Of a stretch of DNA of 25,963 nt, positions 16,236 to 24,085 are shown one piece after another. Within the stretch, counting starts at the first letter, position 1, and every line of letters starts with the position of its first letter. Origin of the DNA: an uncultured Dialister sp. (GTDB taxonomy: Bacteria > Bacillota > Negativicutes > Veillonellales > Dialisteraceae); the NCBI GenBank assembly GCA_900314595.1, contig OMVW01000035.1, forward strand, positions 1 to 25,963, given 5' to 3'. The position numbers and the translations under genes are program-made. The notes beneath the pieces were generated by a model. The model was not told the origin of the DNA. It searched no databases and worked only from the letters and a program-made list of their open reading frames with translations.

Positions 16236-17010
16236 TCTAGTTTGTGCTTGACATCCCCTCACCGCATTCGCGGAGCTCCCCGCACTTCGGGGAGCTCGCT
16301 TTTTACGGATAGAGGCATTTGCGGTGAGTTTTTTTCGTCAGTCAGCCCTGTATGTGCCTTGTACGAAAGATGAACTCACCCGCCTTCGCTTCGCTCCGGC
16401 ACCCTCTCAGCACTCAAGAGGGTGGGGCCCTGCAGCATGCTTTCTGTTTTCCTTATTTTCTACTTTTACGTATAGTGCAGGATGAACATAGGGCCGTCTC
16501 CTCGCCGCTTCGCGGAGTTCCGCCAGGACGTAACGTACTTACCGGTTATTGCAGTTTCGACTTGAATGAAAGACCGCCCCCTTCACCGCCTTCGGCGGAG
16601 CTTCCCCCGTAGGGGGACGCAGCGCGTTTCAGGGATAGAGGCATTTATTCCTTGTATGTTTCGTCAGTCAGCCTCATTTGTGCCTGGTATGATAGATGAA
16701 CTTACCCGGCCGCTCCGCGGCTACCCTTTCAGCACTCGAAAGGGTGGTGACCGATTGTCAGGTTTTCCGTTTTCCTCATGTGTGCCTTGTACGGATAGTG
16801 CAGGATGATGATCTCCGGCGGCCGAAGGCCGCCGAATGGTCAGGCTCCCCCTTGGGGGAGAGGCGTCAGAGGGGGGAGGGATGAAAAATGGCGGGCTTCA
16901 TAATTTTTTCGCCCGCCACCGCCCTGAGTCCCGATGTCCCGAGTCCCGGACAACGTACAGTCTCGAAGACAGCTGAGAATTCAAAGTTTCAAGGCTTTCA
17001 GTCCCTGATG
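16236..17010. repeat. mosaic of host interspersed hairpin repeats, no gene
   Basis: This gene-free stretch is a chain of short GC hairpins. They include GAGCTCCCCG/CGGGGAGCTC (16273-16297, followed by GCTTTTT), CGGCCGCTCCGCGGC near 16707, ACCCTTTCAGCACTCGAAAGGGT near 16723, GGCGGCCGAAGGCCGCC near 16817, CTCCCCCTTGGGGGAG near 16846 and GGCGGGC/GCCCGCC around 16891-16917. The ending GTCCCGATGTCCCGAGTCCC near 16930 recurs in the other copies. Modules from about 16680 on repeat in the same order at 19550-19880, 21820-22020 and 22230-22545. Open frames here are Ser/Arg/Pro-rich by-products of the repeats. Confidence 0.8.
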
Positions 17011-17590
17011 TAAATCTGGCAGCTGGTAACTTTAATGGGAAATAAACAGAAATGATCGATTCTTCGAATCGATTCTGCCCTTTCAGGCCCTTCGGGCCAG
17101 CTTCCCCGCGGGGAAGCCTTACCGCTTACCGATAGAGTCGATTGTCCCGGGGATGTTTTGGCAGTCAGCTTCATTTTCGACTAAGAACGACAGATGAACC
17201 CACCCGCCTTCGCTTCGCTCCGGCACCCTCCCGGCACTCGGGAGGGTGGGGACCGATAGCATGCTTTTCATTTTCCTGATTTACTGCTTGAATGGATAGT
17301 GCAGGAATTCCATCAGTCTTCCCCCCACCGCTTCGCGGAGCCCCCTTTTCAAGGGTGGCTTGACTTTTGACCGCTTCGCGGCGGATGGGATCAATCGGAA
17401 CTCCCATGCGAGCTTTGAAGAAAAAATCTATAAAGGGGCGCGGCTTTCCGCTGTCGCCGCGCCACTTTCACGATAGCCACGGTATCCACGCTAATCACGA
17501 TCGCAAGAGTGTAAAGGATGCTGCATTCACTTGATTTTTAATACAATCATCTGATGGAATTTCTCGGAACTCGGAACTTTTATGGGAGGA
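17011..17590. repeat. second mosaic block of interspersed repeats, no gene
   Basis: Begins with the tag CAGCTGGTAACTTTAATGGG, then the hairpin ATCGATTCTTCGAATCGAT (17055-17073), the TTCGCTTCGCTCCGG and CACCCTCCCGGCACTCGGGA modules (about 17206-17248) and, at about 17435-17465, a GGCGCGGC/GCCGCGCC hairpin followed by CACGATAGCCACGG and a 'ggatgctgcat' head. This last piece is the closest relative of the reverse-oriented copy at 11467-11530. I see no credible gene. Confidence 0.75.
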
Positions 17591-17597
17591 AGTGTTT

Positions 17598-18395
17598 TCA
17601 GAATTCTACGATTTCTCCATCGGCCGGCATGACGTAGTTGGTGACGTTTCTTTCTGCCAGACGTCCTTTCATGGTGTATCTGGTCATGGAGGCATGGGCG
17701 ACGTTGTCCATATGGGTGATGAAGATGGTGGATTCCGGGGCGGTCATGGATACGGAAGCGACATCTTCGTCGTTCATGATGAGGCGGCCGAAGTTTTCGA
17801 GTTCTGCGGCGCAGGCATTGACGGTGATGATTTCGGGATGGAATTTTTCGATGGTTTTCTGCACTTCGGGGTACCATATGGTGTCACCGGTGATGTAGAG
17901 GGTCTTTTCGTTTTGTGCCTGAAGGATGACGCCCATGGAGTCTCCACAGGGGATGACGGTACCGTGGCGGGCGGGTGTTTTGTAGAGTGTCATATTTCCA
18001 AAGGCTGTGCCTTCTTCGGAAAGGATGCGGAGGTCGGTGAAGCCGGATTTTTCAAATATTTCTTTATCTTTTTCGTTCTGGAGGAAGAGGGGAAGGTTTT
18101 TCGGAAGGTCTCTGCCCACGAGGCCTGTTTTGAGGTCCATATCCACATGGTCGGGATGGATGTGGGTGATGATGATGGCATCTATGCCGGAGAGGATTTC
18201 TTCTCTGGTCATGGGCAGGGGGCAGATGGGCATGGGGATTTCCATTTTCAACCGGTCGGGGGTGAGGAAGGGTCTTCCGGGAATGGAATTGAGGCTGCCC
18301 ATAGAATATTGCGGGACAAGCCAGGGATCGAGGAGGAGGGTTTTCCCTGCATAGGTGATTTTGTTGGTGGCGTTTCGGATCTGCTGAATTTTCAT
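17598..18395 (-). CDS. metallo-beta-lactamase-fold metal-dependent hydrolase
   Basis: Cytoplasmic hydrolase of the metallo-beta-lactamase superfamily (lactamase_B_2/UlaG-like branch), 265 aa with no signal peptide. A full set of metal ligands is visible: THIHPDH (H78, H80, D82, H83), H144 in PARHG, D171 in TGDT and H228 in THMD. The substrate cannot be deduced; relatives act on lactones, phosphodiesters or remain unassigned. ATG 18395 was chosen because AAAGGAG lies six bases upstream and homology-like sequence begins there; the same frame runs open to 18644, but that part is antisense to the TetR gene. It is transcribed divergently from the TetR gene across 145 bases holding a TATAAT promoter and a palindromic operator, so regulation by that repressor is likely. 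Confidence 0.85.
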   Translation of the reverse strand: MKIQQIRNATNKITYAGKTLLLDPWLVPQYSMGSLNSIPGRPFLTPDRLKMEIPMPICPLPMTREEILSGIDAIIITHIHPDHVDMDLKTGLVGRDLPKNLPLFLQNEKDKEIFEKSGFTDLRILSEEGTAFGNMTLYKTPARHGTVIPCGDSMGVILQAQNEKTLYITGDTIWYPEVQKTIEKFHPEIITVNACAAELENFGRLIMNDEDVASVSMTAPESTIFITHMDNVAHASMTRYTMKGRLAERNVTNYVMPADGEIVEF

Positions 18396-18427
18396 GATGG
18401 GCTCCTTTTTGAACAGTTGGATTTTTC

Positions 18428-18444
18428 TTGAACACCGTGTACAA
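18428..18444. promoter_or_regulatory. candidate TetR operator
   Basis: TTGAACACCGTGTACAA is a 17-bp palindrome around a central C with a single mismatched pair (A/A). It sits directly at the predicted +1 of the minus-strand hydrolase promoter, where a bound repressor would block transcription, and within the intergenic region of a divergent TetR gene. Confidence 0.6.
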
Positions 18445-18449
18445 TATTT

Positions 18450-18477
18450 ATTATAGGGAGAAAATGGGGAAATACAA
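18450..18477 (-). promoter_or_regulatory. promoter of the metallo-beta-lactamase-fold hydrolase
   Basis: On the minus strand a perfect TATAAT (18450-18455) lies 16 bases from TTGTAT (18472-18477). The candidate operator at 18428-18444 follows immediately downstream. Confidence 0.6.
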
Positions 18478-18540
18478 TTGGCAGTTTGCTGTATTTGCCT
18501 GTTCTTTGACAGTCTGGCCGATGTGTGCAGAAAGGGGACT

Positions 18541-19128
18541 ATGATGGTTGAGGAGAAGCTGGACCGGCGGAGTGCGTACAGCCGGATGGTGATTGAGGAT
18601 ACGTTTCTGGAAATGCTGAGGGAGGGGCCTTTCAGCCGGATCAATGTGGCAGGTCTCTGCCGGAGGGCGGATATCAGCCGGGGAACTTTTTATCTTCATT
18701 ATGTGGATATTTACGATGTGCTGAATCATGTGCTGGCGAAAGCTCTCATGACGGCAGAGCAGGAGGGAGAGGGGGAGTCTTTCCTGTCCTTTCTGAAGCT
18801 TTCGAAGGAGGAAAATATCCGGGAAAAGCTGAGGGAGAATGGTTTTCTGCTTCCTGTGTGCCAGAGGATGGCGGATGATGAGAAATACCGGCCCCTTTTT
18901 CAGGATGAATCGATTTCTTCTCATGTGCTTCATTTCGTCTATTCTGCGGAAAGGGAAAAACTCGTGCCTCTGATGATGGAGTATTACGGGGTGAAGAAAA
19001 AGGTGGCAGAAATGATGTACCTTTTCGCCGTGGCAGGGGCTTATGCGGTGAATCGGGATCATAAATGGAAAAAGGATGAGGATTGGTATGAATTCCAGGA
19101 GGAACTTATCCGGATGCTGGGGAAATAA
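18541..19128 (+). CDS. TetR/AcrR family transcriptional regulator
   Basis: A 195-aa one-component repressor. The N-terminal domain (about 8-60) has the TetR helix-turn-helix: SRMVIEDTFLEMLREG, SRINVAGLCRRADISRGTFY, then LHYVDIYDVLNHVL. The remaining ~130 residues are the variable helical ligand-binding domain, with DUF-like aromatic positions but no identifiable ligand. Two adjacent ATG codons (18541 and 18544) follow AAAGGGG; either could be used, and the second has the better spacing. The frame is open from 18478, but that extension overlaps the operator/promoter region and lacks a ribosome site. It is divergent from the hydrolase gene and most simply its repressor, probably controlling itself as well. 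Confidence 0.88.
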   Translation: MMVEEKLDRRSAYSRMVIEDTFLEMLREGPFSRINVAGLCRRADISRGTFYLHYVDIYDVLNHVLAKALMTAEQEGEGESFLSFLKLSKEENIREKLRENGFLLPVCQRMADDEKYRPLFQDESISSHVLHFVYSAEREKLVPLMMEYYGVKKKVAEMMYLFAVAGAYAVNRDHKWKKDEDWYEFQEELIRMLGK

Positions 19129-19169
19129 AAAATCATCGGAGGCCCCGACAGGAAAGTACAGGCCTTCCG

Positions 19170-19960
19170 GGAGCCCCTGAAAGGAAATCTGGAACCGGAA
19201 GCTTCTATGGGTGCCCCTGAAGGAAAATGGCAGCCGGGAACTTTAATGGGACCTATGGGGAAAATATAAAAAGGCGCGGCTTTCTGCTGTCGCCGCGCCA
19301 CCTTCACGATAGCCACGTCAGTCAATCATCACGATCGAAAGAGGTTAAGGGATGCTGCATATATGTGATTTTAAATGCTCATCTGATGAGTCCTCCGGCA
19401 ACTGGGAACTTTAATGAGAAATATAGAGATTATCGATTCCTCGAATCGATTTTGCCCTCTCACCGCTTCGCGGTGTTCCCGAGGGAGAGCACTTGCTTGC
19501 CGATAGAGACAATTTTGCCATGTGCCTTTCATTAATCAGCCTCATTTTCGACGAAGAACGACAGATCAACCCACCCGCCTTCGCTTCGCTCCGGCACCCT
19601 CCCAGCACTCAGGAGGGTGGGGCCCGATTGTCTGCTTTTCCATTTTCCTCATGTGTGCCTTGTACGGATAGTGCAGGATGATGATCTCCGGCGGCCGAAG
19701 GCCGCCGAATGGTCAGGCTCCCCCTTGGAGGAGCTGGCGCCGGAGGCGTCAGAGGGGGGGGATGAAAAATGGCGGGCTTCATAATTTTTTCGCCCGCCAC
19801 CTACCCGATTCCCGATGTCCCGAGTCCCGGACAACTTACAGTCTCGAAGACAGCTGAGAATTCAAAGTTTCAACCCTTTCAGCCCCTGATGGAAATCTCG
19901 GATCTCGGAACTTCTATGCGAGCCCCTTACCGGTCCTCTGGCAGTTGACGGCTTCAATGG
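19170..19960. repeat. long composite copy of the interspersed repeat (head plus tail), no gene
   Basis: Starts with two tandem ~40-bp units (GCCCCTGAAAGGAAATCTGG at about 19175 and GCCCCTGAAGGAAAATGGCA at about 19213). The head (19264-19490) contains the GGCGCGGC/GCCGCGCC hairpin, CACGATAGCCACGTC, the 'gggatgctgcat' phrase, the tag GGGAACTTTAATG and the hairpin at 19432-19450, and is nearly identical to 21525-21750. The tail (about 19430-19860) is nearly identical to 22091-22510. The ATPase gene follows after an AT-rich leader with repeated 'aatttaagt' phrases (about 20020-20048). Confidence 0.85.
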
Positions 19961-20058
19961 GAAGCAGGCTATATTTTCTTCTTGCAGCAAAGGTGAAATC
20001 ATTGTACAATTTAGTTAAATCAATTTAAGTTAAATGAATTTAAGTAAGAGGCGTAGAT

Positions 20059-21435
20059 ATGAAATTTATCGGAAGGGAGCGGGAGCTGGCGATCCTTCGG
20101 CAGCGGTTTGAGAGTGACCGGTCGGAGAATATTCTGGTCTATGGCCGGCGGCGTGTGGGGAAAAGTGAGCTGATCCGGCAGGCTTTGCGGGAGGCGGAGG
20201 GAGTCGTTATTTCCTATGTGTGCCGCAGGGCGCCGTTTGAGCAGAATTTCACCGGCCTTTCGAGGGCAGTGGCTGAGGCTTTTGATGAGCCCTATATTTC
20301 TTTTCCCAATCTGGAGGGGCTTCTGAATTATGTGTATCGGAAGGCTGCCGGGGAGAGGGTATTTCTTTTCATCGATGAGTATCCTTTTTTCCGCGGTGAG
20401 GATGGATCGGTGGATTCGGAGTTCCAGATCGCCATCGACCGTTTCCAGCATGATGCCTGTCTGAAGCTTGTGCTTTGCGGATCTTATATGGATACGATGC
20501 GCCGGCTGGTGGAGAGTGATGCGCCTCTCTTCGGGCGGTTTTCGGAAATCCTGAAGCTTAGGCCTTTTGATTATTATGATGGGGCGAGGTTTTTCCCGGA
20601 TCGTTCGAAGGAGGAACGGTTTTTCCTGTATTCTGTCTTCGGGGGGATGCCTTTTTATCTGCTGCAGGTGGATCCGAATCTGTCGGTGGAAGGAAATATT
20701 TCCAAACTTCTCATCCCCGAGGGGTCCATGCTGGAGAATGAGATCCGTCTGCAGCTGGCGAGCGAGCTTTCGAAGGAGGAGAATGCCAATTATGTGCTGG
20801 GGAAGATTGCTTCGGGCGTAGGGAAATATTCGGATCTGGCCGCCGGTTTCCCGGGGAAGGGGAGCGCTGTCTATCATACGCTGGAGAAGCTTTCGGGGAT
20901 GGATCTCATCGAGAAGGATTCGCCGCTCAATGCCGGATCGAACCGGAGGAAGCACCGGTATGTCATCAGTGATGCGCTGCTGGATTTCTATTATTCCTAT
21001 CTTTTCCGGGAGACCACGGCCCGGAGCGCCATGGCGTCGGAGGATTTCTATCGGTTGAAGCTGAGGGAAAAGGTGGAGACGGAGTATCTCCCCCGCCGCT
21101 TTGAGCAGGCGGCCAGGGAATACCTGCTTCGCAGGAACCGGGCGGGTCTGGTAAAGCCGCCGTTTTATGCCATTGGCCGGTATGTGTACAACGATAAGGT
21201 CCATCAGAAGAATGGGGAATTTGACGTGGTCACGGAGGATGAGCGGGGCTTTTCTTCCTATGAATGCAAGTATAGAAAGAAACCGGTGGATATGAGCGTG
21301 GTCCGGGAGGAAGAGGAACAGGCACGGAGTCTGGGCCTTCCTTTCTATCGCTTCGGCTTCTTCTCCCGCTCCGGGTTTACCGGAATCGATGGGGAGAAAT
21401 ATCCCCTCATCACTTTGGACGATATGTATCGGTAG
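20059..21435 (+). CDS. AAA-type ATPase with C-terminal DUF234/nuclease-like domain
   Basis: A 458-aa protein of the archaeal-type ATPase group widespread in gut anaerobes; its cellular role is unknown. The N-terminal ATPase has Walker A YGRRRVGKSE (28-37) and Walker B FLFIDE (102-107). A helical middle part (about 220-330) looks like a winged-helix region (SDLAAGFPGKGSAVYHTLEK). The C-terminus has a PD-(D/E)xK-like pattern: GEFDVV (E387, D389) followed by YECKYR (E402, K404), as in the DUF234 class, so DNA or RNA cleavage is possible. ATG 20059 follows AGAGG at 12 bases, a weak site. The gene stands alone and is bracketed by near-identical direct repeats (19264-19490 and 21525-21750). Its GC content is visibly higher than that of the defence genes. 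Confidence 0.85.
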   Translation: MKFIGRERELAILRQRFESDRSENILVYGRRRVGKSELIRQALREAEGVVISYVCRRAPFEQNFTGLSRAVAEAFDEPYISFPNLEGLLNYVYRKAAGERVFLFIDEYPFFRGEDGSVDSEFQIAIDRFQHDACLKLVLCGSYMDTMRRLVESDAPLFGRFSEILKLRPFDYYDGARFFPDRSKEERFFLYSVFGGMPFYLLQVDPNLSVEGNISKLLIPEGSMLENEIRLQLASELSKEENANYVLGKIASGVGKYSDLAAGFPGKGSAVYHTLEKLSGMDLIEKDSPLNAGSNRRKHRYVISDALLDFYYSYLFRETTARSAMASEDFYRLKLREKVETEYLPRRFEQAAREYLLRRNRAGLVKPPFYAIGRYVYNDKVHQKNGEFDVVTEDERGFSSYECKYRKKPVDMSVVREEEEQARSLGLPFYRFGFFSRSGFTGIDGEKYPLITLDDMYR

Positions 21436-21451
21436 AACGTAATAAGCAGGA

Positions 21452-21484
21452 AAAGCGTCTCTGAGCCTTCAGGGACGTTTTTTT
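21452..21484 (+). terminator. terminator after the ATPase gene
   Basis: AAAAGCGTCTCTGA and TCAGGGACGTTTTTTT pair with one G-T wobble around GCCT and end in a T run, 16 bases after the stop. Confidence 0.8.
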
Positions 21485-21524
21485 ATGTGGGAGATATCCT
21501 GGAAATAGAAACTTTCAGGGGAAG

Positions 21525-22060
21525 AATATAAAAGGCGCGGCTTTCTGCTGTCGCCGCGTCACCTTCCCGATAGCCACGTCAGTCGATCATCACGATCGAA
21601 AGAGGTTAAGGGATGCTGCATATATGTGATTTTAAATGCTCATCTGATGAGTCCTCCGGCAGCTGGGAACTTTAATGGGAAATATAGAGATTATCGATTC
21701 TTCGAATCGATTTGCCCTCTCACCGCTTCGCGGTGTTCCCGAGGGAGAGCCTCCTGTCTACCGCTTATCTCATCATTTCCAGGGATGTTTTGGCAATTAG
21801 CCTCATAAGTGCCATGTATGATAGATGAACTTACCCGACCGCTCCGCGGCCACCCTTTCAGCACTCGAAAGGGTGGGGCCCGATTGTCTGTTTTCCGTTT
21901 TCCTCATGTGTGCCTTGTACGGATAGTGCAGGATGATGATCTCCGGCGGCCGAAGGCCGCCGAATGGTCAGGCTCCCCCTTGGGGGAGCGAATGGTCAGG
22001 CTCCCCCTTGGGGGAGCTGGCTGCGAAGCAGACTGAGGGGGGAGGAAAGGGAGCTGGCAA
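21525..22060. repeat. interspersed repeat block (head copy plus modules), no gene
   Basis: Bases 21525-21750 repeat the head at 19264-19490 almost base for base. They are followed by other family modules: the GGCCGCTCCGCGGCC hairpin, ACCCTTTCAGCACTCGAAAG, GGCGGCCGAAGGCCGCC and CTCCCCCTTGGGGGAG. Open frames in both directions here are repeat by-products. Confidence 0.85.
21962..22017 (+). repeat. exact 28-bp tandem duplication inside the repeat block
   Basis: The unit beginning GAATGGTCAGGCTCCCCCTT occurs twice with no spacer (21962-21989 and 21990-22017), while other copies of the family have one unit. This indicates recent slippage or recombination. Confidence 0.9.
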
Positions 22061-22590
22061 CTGGAAACTTCAATGGAAAACAGACAGAAATGATCGATTC
22101 TTCGAATCGATTTTGCCCTCTCACCGCTTCGCGGTGTTCCCGAGGGAGAGCACTTGCTTGCCGATAGAGACAATTTTGCCATGTGCTTTTCGTTAATCAG
22201 CCCCATTTTCGACGAAGAACGACAGATGAACCCACCCGCCTTCGCTTCGCTCCGGCACCCTCCCAGCACTCGGGAGGGTGGGGCCCGATTGTCAGGTTTT
22301 CCGTTTTCCTCATGTGTGCCTTGTACGGATAGTGCAGGATGATGATCTCCGGCGGCCGAAGGTCATCGATTGGTCAGGCTCCCCCTTGGGGGAGCTGGCG
22401 CCGGAGGCGTCAGAGGGGGGGAGGGATGAAAAATGGCGGGCTTCACAAGCTTTTCGCCCGCCACCGCCCCGAGTCCCGATGTCCCGAGTCCCGGACAATT
22501 CATATTTTCGAAGACAACTATTCAATCAAAGTCTCAATACTTTCAGTCCCTGATGGGAGTCTGGCAACTGGGACCTTCCCTGCATGTAAT
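22061..22590. repeat. interspersed repeat block (tail copy), no gene
   Basis: Bases 22091-22510 duplicate the tail at about 19430-19860, including the hairpin at 22093-22111, TTCGCTTCGCTCCGGCACCC, GGATAGTGCAGGATGATGAT, the GGCGGGC/GCCCGCC hairpin and GAGTCCCGATGTCCCGAGTC. One variant stands out: the usual GGCGGCCGAAGGCCGCC has become GGCGGCCGAAGGTCATCG. Confidence 0.85.
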
Positions 22591-22658
22591 TCCGGGATTA
22601 TTTCCTTGCGAAGTGGCTTGAAATATCTTAAGATGATTAAGGAAGGAGTTGAATACTG

Positions 22659-22925
22659 ATGCCCGAATTGAGTAGATTTGCCGGAATGGTTATTTATCTT
22701 CTTTTTTATGATGTGGGTCAGCATAATAAGCCCCATGTTCATGTATATTATGGCGATTATGAAGCGGTCATCGCCATAGATGGTGAATTGTTAGCGGGAT
22801 CAATTCCAGGAAAACAGCTGAGAATGGTCACGGGGTGGCTGGCATTCCATGAGGAGGAAGCTTACAGGGCATGGAATAAAGCTGTTCAGGGTGAGCATTT
22901 TGAAAAGATTCCACCTATGAAGTGA
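22659..22925 (+). CDS. DUF4160 family protein
   Basis: Small (88 aa) cytoplasmic protein with the DUF4160 pattern: MVIYLLFYD followed by HNKPHVHVYYGDYEAVIAI (about 21-42), then a helical end with WLAFHEEEAYRAWNKA. The His-rich HNKPHVHV stretch is the hallmark. Biochemical function is unknown; DUF4160 genes often pair with DUF2442 genes, as here, an arrangement reminiscent of two-gene toxin-antitoxin modules, but no toxicity is shown. ATG 22659 overlaps the TGA of a short upstream frame (TGATG), with GGAG about ten bases before it. The DUF2442 gene begins ten bases after the stop. Confidence 0.85.
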   Translation: MPELSRFAGMVIYLLFYDVGQHNKPHVHVYYGDYEAVIAIDGELLAGSIPGKQLRMVTGWLAFHEEEAYRAWNKAVQGEHFEKIPPMK

Positions 22926-22935
22926 GGTGTTTCCC

Positions 22936-23277
22936 ATGTATATGGTCAATGATGTCTGCTATGCGGGGTCCCCAAAGGAGGGGTTGAAGGTCAGGGCGGT
23001 GAAGGCTTTGCGGGGCGGAATGCTGCTTCTTACTTTTTCTACCGGTGAGGAACGGCTTCTGGATACGACGGAGCTTACCGGTCCTGCTTTTGAAAGGCTG
23101 GCCGAGGGGGAAGTGTGGAGTCATCCCTCTCTCTTCCATGGAGTCATTACCTGGGCTGATGGGGAAATAGATATAGCGCCGGAAGGGGCTTATGAAAAAA
23201 GTTATCCCTATACGGCACCGGAGTATGAATCATATCCGGAGGTAGTCGTGGAGAAAAAAGTGGTCAGTGAAAAATAA
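22936..23277 (+). CDS. DUF2442 family protein
   Basis: A 113-aa partner of the preceding DUF4160 gene. The DUF2442 core runs over about residues 14-85: GLKVRAVKALRGGMLLLTFS, then GEERLLDTTEL, then the FHGVITWADGEIDIAPEG end typical of the family. About 30 C-terminal residues (EYESYPEVVVEKK) are an extra acidic/basic tail. ATG 22936 is six bases after GAGGTG; an in-frame GTG at 22927 lies within that ribosome site and is rejected. Together the two genes form one short operon with a shared terminator. Function unknown; a toxin-antitoxin-like role is only suggested by gene arrangement. Confidence 0.85.
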   Translation: MYMVNDVCYAGSPKEGLKVRAVKALRGGMLLLTFSTGEERLLDTTELTGPAFERLAEGEVWSHPSLFHGVITWADGEIDIAPEGAYEKSYPYTAPEYESYPEVVVEKKVVSEK

Positions 23278-23283
23278 GCCAGG

Positions 23284-23314
23284 AAAAGCATCTGAAGGTT
23301 CAGATGCTTTTTTA
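23284..23314 (+). terminator. terminator of the DUF4160-DUF2442 operon
   Basis: AAAAGCATCTGAA and TTCAGATGCTTTT form a perfect 13-bp stem around GG, followed by Ts, seven bases after the stop. Confidence 0.9.
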
Positions 23315-23394
23315 TTGATCGGTATGTGATTCTACAGGTAACCGGGACGGACTACTGATGAAAGCTCGGAAGCAGGAACGGCTATGCACGAAGA

Positions 23395-23495
23395 ATATAA
23401 ACCGGCGGGCTTTTATAATTTTTTTGCCCGCCACCGTCCCGATAATCCCGATATCCCCGCGATCCCCGATATCCCCGATTCAAAGGTTTTCGGAT
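23395..23495. repeat. short repeat copy: GC hairpin plus pentamer array
   Basis: The GGCGGGC/GCCCGCC hairpin (about 23403-23432) is followed by an array of 'tcccgata'/'atccccga' units. It is the same hairpin-plus-array design as the tails at 16891, 19772 and 22436, with a different array sequence. Confidence 0.65.
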
Positions 23496-23548
23496 AGCAG
23501 GTATCCCTTCGGCTATATGATATAATATTCCCAGAGGAGGTATTTCCT

Positions 23549-24085
23549 ATGGAAAGTACTGATTTATTTCCCATGAGTGATCATGAGAAGGAGCTCCTGG
23601 CAAAGGAGGATGCGGCTTACGGGTACAGGCTTCCCGAGTGGAAGTGGATGCCCGGGGATGGTATGTGCTATGCCTGCGGGGATGCAAATAAAAGTGGGCT
23701 GCATCTTCATTTCTTTGAGATTCCGAAGGGGTGTCTGTCTTTTTTCACGCCTTCTCATGAGCATCAGAGTTATGATGACCGTATGCACGGCGGCCTTATT
23801 TCCACGCTTCTCGATGAGGTGACGGGAAATTATCTTTTCTTCACGGAGAAGAGGCCGGCGTATACGGGTAAGATGGAAATCCGATTCCGTTCTCCGGTAG
23901 ATATCGGGGAGACGGTGAAGATTGAGGGCCGGGAAGTGAAACGGAAGGGCCCGCTGGTCGTGATGGAAGGGAAAATCTTCCATGAGGATGGCTCGGTGGC
24001 AGCTGAGTGCACGTCTCATATGATGGTAGAGTTGTCAGAGAAAGGATCGTTACCATGGCAAAAGCTGAAGTTATTGAAAAGGTAA
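23549..24085 (+). CDS. PaaI-type hotdog-fold thioesterase
   Basis: A 178-aa cytoplasmic enzyme of the hotdog fold, expected to hydrolyse acyl-CoA thioesters; the acyl group cannot be deduced. An N-terminal segment (1-35) precedes CYACGDANKSGLHLHF (C40, C43), then the core motif DRMHGGLISTLLDEVTGN (77-94) with the catalytic-type HGG and D89/E90, and the beta-strand YTGKMEIRFRSPVDIGETV of the fold. The start follows GAGGAGG at eight bases, an excellent site. The next gene starts inside its last ten codons (24055), so the two are probably translated together. No signal peptide or membrane segment is seen. Confidence 0.85.
   Translation: MESTDLFPMSDHEKELLAKEDAAYGYRLPEWKWMPGDGMCYACGDANKSGLHLHFFEIPKGCLSFFTPSHEHQSYDDRMHGGLISTLLDEVTGNYLFFTEKRPAYTGKMEIRFRSPVDIGETVKIEGREVKRKGPLVVMEGKIFHEDGSVAAECTSHMMVELSEKGSLPWQKLKLLKR

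Noticed and set aside
16352..17407. Several 60-90-aa frames such as those containing 'PAFASLRHPLSTQEGG'
   Set aside because: The same peptides recur from every repeat copy (also near 19500 and 22200) and reflect hairpin modules, not genes.
16236..17590. Possible CRISPR array because of repeated short palindromic modules
   Set aside because: Repeat units differ in sequence and length, spacing is irregular, there are no unique spacers of constant length, and no cas gene is present.
17592..18431. 279-aa plus-strand frame opposite the metallo-beta-lactamase-fold gene
   Set aside because: Gly/Phe/Asp-rich shadow; the minus strand carries the complete metal-binding motif set.
20020..21204. 394-aa minus-strand frame opposite the ATPase gene
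   Set aside because: Ile/Arg/Pro-rich shadow; the plus strand has Walker A and B motifs and natural composition.
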